A stretch of 64,000 nt of DNA from UBA7359 sp964523895 (GTDB taxonomy: Bacteria; Pseudomonadota; Gammaproteobacteria; Eutrophobiales; Eutrophobiaceae): NCBI GenBank assembly GCA_964523895.1, contig CAZGBJ010000008.1, forward strand, positions 1-64,000, given 5' to 3'. Positions 60,822 to 64,000 of this stretch are shown here, piece by piece. Below the pieces are notes generated by a model. The model was not told where the DNA came from, did no database searches, and was given only the letters and a program-made list of their open reading frames with translations. The translations under genes were made by a program, and so were the position numbers. Positions within the stretch are counted from its first letter, which is position 1, and each line of letters opens with the position of its first letter.

Positions 60822-63356
60822 TTGAATATACAGAACGCATTGAAAAAAAGACTCAAGAACAGGGAAGACTCTGAATTTGAGCAAATCCTGGTAAAATTAA
60901 GCCTGGGTATAGTATGGTTACTATATGTATTAATCTTTAACTCTCACGATAGTGTAACGCATGAAGTCTTAAAGGCATCCTGCTTATTTATTAGCATTAA
61001 CCTTATATTTCTTTCTTGGGTTTATTTTAAAGTAAAGATAAATCCTGTACGTCGTTTATGTGGCATGTTATCGGACGTCGCTTTTATCACGTATGTTATG
61101 TTACTCACGGGTCAGATCGGCTCGCCGCTGTTTGGAGTTTATTTATTTTTGATTTTCGGATATGGACTTCGATACGGTAATAAATATTTATTTACCAGTG
61201 CTTTACTGAGTGTCATTGGATTTAGTATTGTTATAAACAATAACGAATACTGGATAGAACAAAAAATATTAAGCTTCGGCATTATTGTTACGTTGATTGT
61301 TTTATCAGCTTATGTATCTATGCTTATTTCAAAACTGCACAATTTAGTTAGCGAAGCTAAAGCAGCAAATGAAGCAAAAAGTCAATTTCTTGCCAATATG
61401 AGCCATGAAATACGAACACCTTTAAACGGTGTTATTGGCATGAGTGCTTTGCTTTCAGATACAAAACTGAACAACAAACAACGCGATTTTTCTTCTACTA
61501 TTAACGCCTCTGCAAAAACCTTGCTCGCCTTAATCAATGATATTCTTGACATTTCAAAAATAGAAGCAGGAAAAATAAATATCGAAACAGTTGATTTCGA
61601 CCTTCATGCGCTTATTAATTCGATTGCCATGATGTTATCCCCTCAAGCTCTTGGCAAAGGGGTCAATTTTAATGTGCATATTTCTCCTGAAGTTCCATTT
61701 TGTTTACGCGGCGATGAACAACATCTTCGACAAATACTCATTAACCTTGTAAGCAATGCTATTAAATTTACTAATGAGGGTTTAATTGAGATTTATATAA
61801 CACCAGTTTTTCCTGCAACAGAAAATAACAGAATTCGATTTGAAATCATTGATACTGGAATTGGAATTGCCGACAAAGCAAAATCAAAATTATTCAATAA
61901 ATTCAGTCAAGCGGATGAGTCTACTACTCGAAAATTTGGTGGAACAGGATTAGGAATGGCCATTGCAAAACAACTGATCGAGACCATGAAGGGTAAAATA
62001 GATTTTACCAGCAAATTTGGGAAAGGCTCGACGTTCTGGTTTGAGTTGGATTTTGAGCAACAAGAAATTTTATCTGAAGAAGAAAATTCTCTTATTAATT
62101 TTAGTGGCACGCGTGCGCTTATAATTAGTCCTATTAAAAATGAGCATCAAGAAATTGAAAACAATTTGTCATTATGGCCTATATCTTATGATATTGCAGA
62201 CCACGCCCATCATGCGATGGACATGATAGAAATCGCGAATGATTTAAGTCGACCTTATTCTATAATACTTGTATTTCAAAAATATTTGGATACTGAACCT
62301 GATAGATTTATTCATCAGGCAAAAACAAAATCAACCTTTAAAAATCACACATTTATACTTATTAATGACAAACATGTCTCTTCTTCAACTAAAACCCAAT
62401 TATTACGTTCTGGCTATGCTTCAATCATAAACAACAATCCTGACAGAACAACTCTCTATAGAGCTGTACATGCGGCTGTAGCATGCATTAATACAACAAC
62501 ATCGACAAATAATCTTCATGTTTCAGATGAAGCATCGCCTTACAACGTCCATATTGATAGTTTAAAAATACTTGTTGGTGAAGACAATGAAACTAACCAA
62601 AAAGTAATAAAAAATATCCTTGAATATGGAAATCATAATGTCACTTTGACGGACAATGGAGAAGAGGTGCTGGATATTTTGGAAGATAATGAATTTGATC
62701 TCATTATTCTTGATATGCAAATGCCTGTAATGGGAGGAATAGAAGCTGCAAAAATATTTCGCTTCATGTATCCAGATAAAAAAGACATCCCTATCGTGAT
62801 ATTAACAGCGAATGCAACTACAGAAGCAAAAGAGACTTGCAAAGAAGCAAATATAGATGCTTATCTAACAAAGCCTATCGAACCAGAAAAACTACTACAA
62901 ACAATTTCTTCGCTTATCCAAAATAATAATGGTTCTGTTTCTATAGAAAAAAATACTTTAAATGTCGTAGATATAAATAATCCTGATAATTTATTACTTA
63001 TAGACATCAATATCCTGGATGATTTATTTATTATGGCAAATGAAGAAGATTTCATGATAAAGCTCATAAATGGGTATATTCATGATGCAACATCAATAAT
63101 CAAGAAACTCACGAAATCTGTTAAACATGGCAAGTACCAAGAAACATTGGAACTCGCGCACACTCTAGATGGAAGCTCACGCTCAATTGGAGCAAAAAGA
63201 CTATCTAAGAGCGCAGATAAATTATTTAAACTTTGTCAAACTAATAGTAACCGAGGCGACTTAAACAAATATATTACGGAAATAAATAAGATTTTTTCCG
63301 AAACTGAAAAAAACCTATACATCTATCTGCAACAAAAAAAGTCTATGCCCTATTGA
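60822..63356 (+). CDS. RpfC-like hybrid sensor histidine kinase
   Basis: 844 residues. Roughly five hydrophobic helices lie between 25 and 170, then HisKA with phospho-His195 (ANMSHEIRTPLNG). HATPase has the N-box LVSNAIKFT (near 310) and GGTGLGMAIAK. A degenerate receiver-like region (about 427-555, no DD/D/K set) and a second receiver with Asp631 (LIILDMQMPVMGG) follow, then an HPt domain with His780. The domain order matches RpfC plus an extra degenerate receiver. The HPt motif reads AHTLDGSS where LKGSS is usual. The start is TTG at 60822. It is coupled to the RpfG-like gene. Confidence 0.88.
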   Translation: MNIQNALKKRLKNREDSEFEQILVKLSLGIVWLLYVLIFNSHDSVTHEVLKASCLFISINLIFLSWVYFKVKINPVRRLCGMLSDVAFITYVMLLTGQIGSPLFGVYLFLIFGYGLRYGNKYLFTSALLSVIGFSIVINNNEYWIEQKILSFGIIVTLIVLSAYVSMLISKLHNLVSEAKAANEAKSQFLANMSHEIRTPLNGVIGMSALLSDTKLNNKQRDFSSTINASAKTLLALINDILDISKIEAGKINIETVDFDLHALINSIAMMLSPQALGKGVNFNVHISPEVPFCLRGDEQHLRQILINLVSNAIKFTNEGLIEIYITPVFPATENNRIRFEIIDTGIGIADKAKSKLFNKFSQADESTTRKFGGTGLGMAIAKQLIETMKGKIDFTSKFGKGSTFWFELDFEQQEILSEEENSLINFSGTRALIISPIKNEHQEIENNLSLWPISYDIADHAHHAMDMIEIANDLSRPYSIILVFQKYLDTEPDRFIHQAKTKSTFKNHTFILINDKHVSSSTKTQLLRSGYASIINNNPDRTTLYRAVHAAVACINTTTSTNNLHVSDEASPYNVHIDSLKILVGEDNETNQKVIKNILEYGNHNVTLTDNGEEVLDILEDNEFDLIILDMQMPVMGGIEAAKIFRFMYPDKKDIPIVILTANATTEAKETCKEANIDAYLTKPIEPEKLLQTISSLIQNNNGSVSIEKNTLNVVDINNPDNLLLIDINILDDLFIMANEEDFMIKLINGYIHDATSIIKKLTKSVKHGKYQETLELAHTLDGSSRSIGAKRLSKSADKLFKLCQTNSNRGDLNKYITEINKIFSETEKNLYIYLQQKKSMPY

Positions 63357-63421
63357 TTTTATATTAGAGACATCCTTGTCTCATGAATGACAAAATTCTT
63401 TAAGCAATATACAAGCTGTTA

Positions 63422-64000
63422 TTATGCAACTTCTGCTAGCTCAACTTTTTCATCGGCTACAAGTAAATCAGTCGTTTGCTCTCCATTAAAATCAAGCCAA
63501 CAATTATTTTCATAATCATATAATTTACATTTGTCCAAAGTTTTTATGAAACCAATGAATGAAAATCGAATCACGTTAATGTTATCTCCAAGTAAATCGC
63601 TCAACTTATTCTGTGCTTTTGACAATTGGTAAAGTGGTATTCTTGGATCAACATGATGTGCTGTATGTTCCATGATGTTGTGACTGACTACATTATACCA
63701 GTGAGGATATTTAACATGCATAGTAAGATCTTCCTGGCCACCTATCTTCTCCCTGTCTTTTCTGGATTTGCACCATGGGAGACTTTCGTGAGTATGATGT
63801 TGATAAACAGTAAATCCCATCATGAAATTCCAAAGAAGAAAAGGGATAACAAAACCTAGTATTAATAACTCTACAGGACTCGTAGATGTAGATACTGCTC
63901 CAATATAAGTCAATAACGACAAATAACTAACTAGGTAACTAACTACTAGTAAAAAATCCCAATTTACAGAATTATACTTTCCTTTAATACTTTTAAATGG
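63422..64000 (-). CDS. Fatty acid desaturase (partial, runs off the right edge)
   Basis: At least 193 residues, open through base 64000. A TTG-initiated frame at 63922 is not the true start, since in-frame codons continue upstream (KSIKGKYNSVNWDF...). Hydrophobic segments precede YQHHTHESLPW. The last histidine box reads EHTAHHVDPRIPLYQL, the HxxHH of membrane di-iron desaturases, close to acyl-lipid delta-12 types. The first two histidine boxes lie outside. It is convergent with the RpfC-like gene (65 bases). Bond specificity not determined. Confidence 0.85.
   Translation of the reverse strand, partial: PFKSIKGKYNSVNWDFLLVVSYLVSYLSLLTYIGAVSTSTSPVELLILGFVIPFLLWNFMMGFTVYQHHTHESLPWCKSRKDREKIGGQEDLTMHVKYPHWYNVVSHNIMEHTAHHVDPRIPLYQLSKAQNKLSDLLGDNINVIRFSFIGFIKTLDKCKLYDYENNCWLDFNGEQTTDLLVADEKVELAEVA

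Noticed and set aside
1..64000. CRISPR arrays, tRNA or rRNA genes, transposases
   Set aside because: I saw no regularly spaced direct repeats, cloverleaf-type sequences, ribosomal RNA stretches, or DDE/serine/tyrosine recombinase genes.

Overview
The window looks like chromosomal DNA of a free-living gammaproteobacterium of low to moderate GC content. The evidence is gene content and order: a class I (enterobacterial-type) adenylate cyclase, nudJ-mnmA, nrdR-ribD-ribE-ribBA-ribH-nusB-thiL, lapA-lapB-pyrF, mfd next to a CsiV-type gene, and the string gyrA-(serC)-pheA-hisC-tyrA-aroA-cmk-rpsA-ihfB. The mtnA and MTA-deaminase genes beside gyrA, and pyrC beside rnt, resemble Pseudomonas-like genomes. 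I cannot fix the genus from sequence alone. No rRNA, tRNA, CRISPR array, prophage or transposase gene was seen.

Layout: 1-2.1 kb is the start of a minus-strand Mrp/Mnh cation antiporter operon that runs off the left edge. 2.2-11.4 kb carries nudJ-mnmA, aconitase B, a DEDDh exonuclease, class I fumarase, a stand-alone encapsulated-ferritin-like protein, and an unknown ATPase followed by metA. A palindromic MITE-like element precedes a cold-shock cluster (cspA, an RRM protein) at 11.8-12.4 kb. 12.4-20.2 kb holds a DsrE-like lipoprotein, an acyl-CoA thioesterase and the riboflavin operon with nusB, thiL, nrdR and glyA. 20.6-26.6 kb has cyaA, a DUF815-type ATPase, a purine phosphoribosyltransferase, S-methylthioinosine phosphorylase, a CPXCG protein and an alpha/beta hydrolase. 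26.7-43.5 kb is a long minus-strand block (csiV, mfd, pyrF, lapB, lapA, ihfB, rpsA, cmk, aroA, tyrA, hisC, pheA, gyrA). It is interrupted by a second palindromic element next to ihfB and by a 36-codon relic of serC between pheA and gyrA. 43.6-46.0 kb has mtnA and the MTA deaminase. 46.0-49.0 kb is a small accessory island: repeat-like DNA, an orphan HigA-like antitoxin, a DUF262/HNH gene bracketed by 23-bp inverted repeats, and a RelE/ParE-type toxin-antitoxin pair. 49.0-59.7 kb returns to housekeeping (rnt, pyrC, aldo/keto reductase, purB, purL, Smr protein). The right end carries an RpfG/RpfC-like two-component pair and a fatty acid desaturase cut by the window edge.

Together the genes cover the TCA cycle (acnB, fumarase), aromatic amino acids, purine and pyrimidine synthesis, riboflavin, LPS control (lapAB) and a deaminating methylthioadenosine salvage route (mtaD, MTIP, mtnA, hpt). 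The most unusual points are the serC relic, the inverted-repeat-bounded DUF262 unit, the encapsulated-ferritin homologue without an encapsulin, the two palindromic elements, and a hydrolase gene that seems to use an ATT start. I found no clearly novel multi-gene system. The closest candidate is the DUF262 unit inside the 46-49 kb island.
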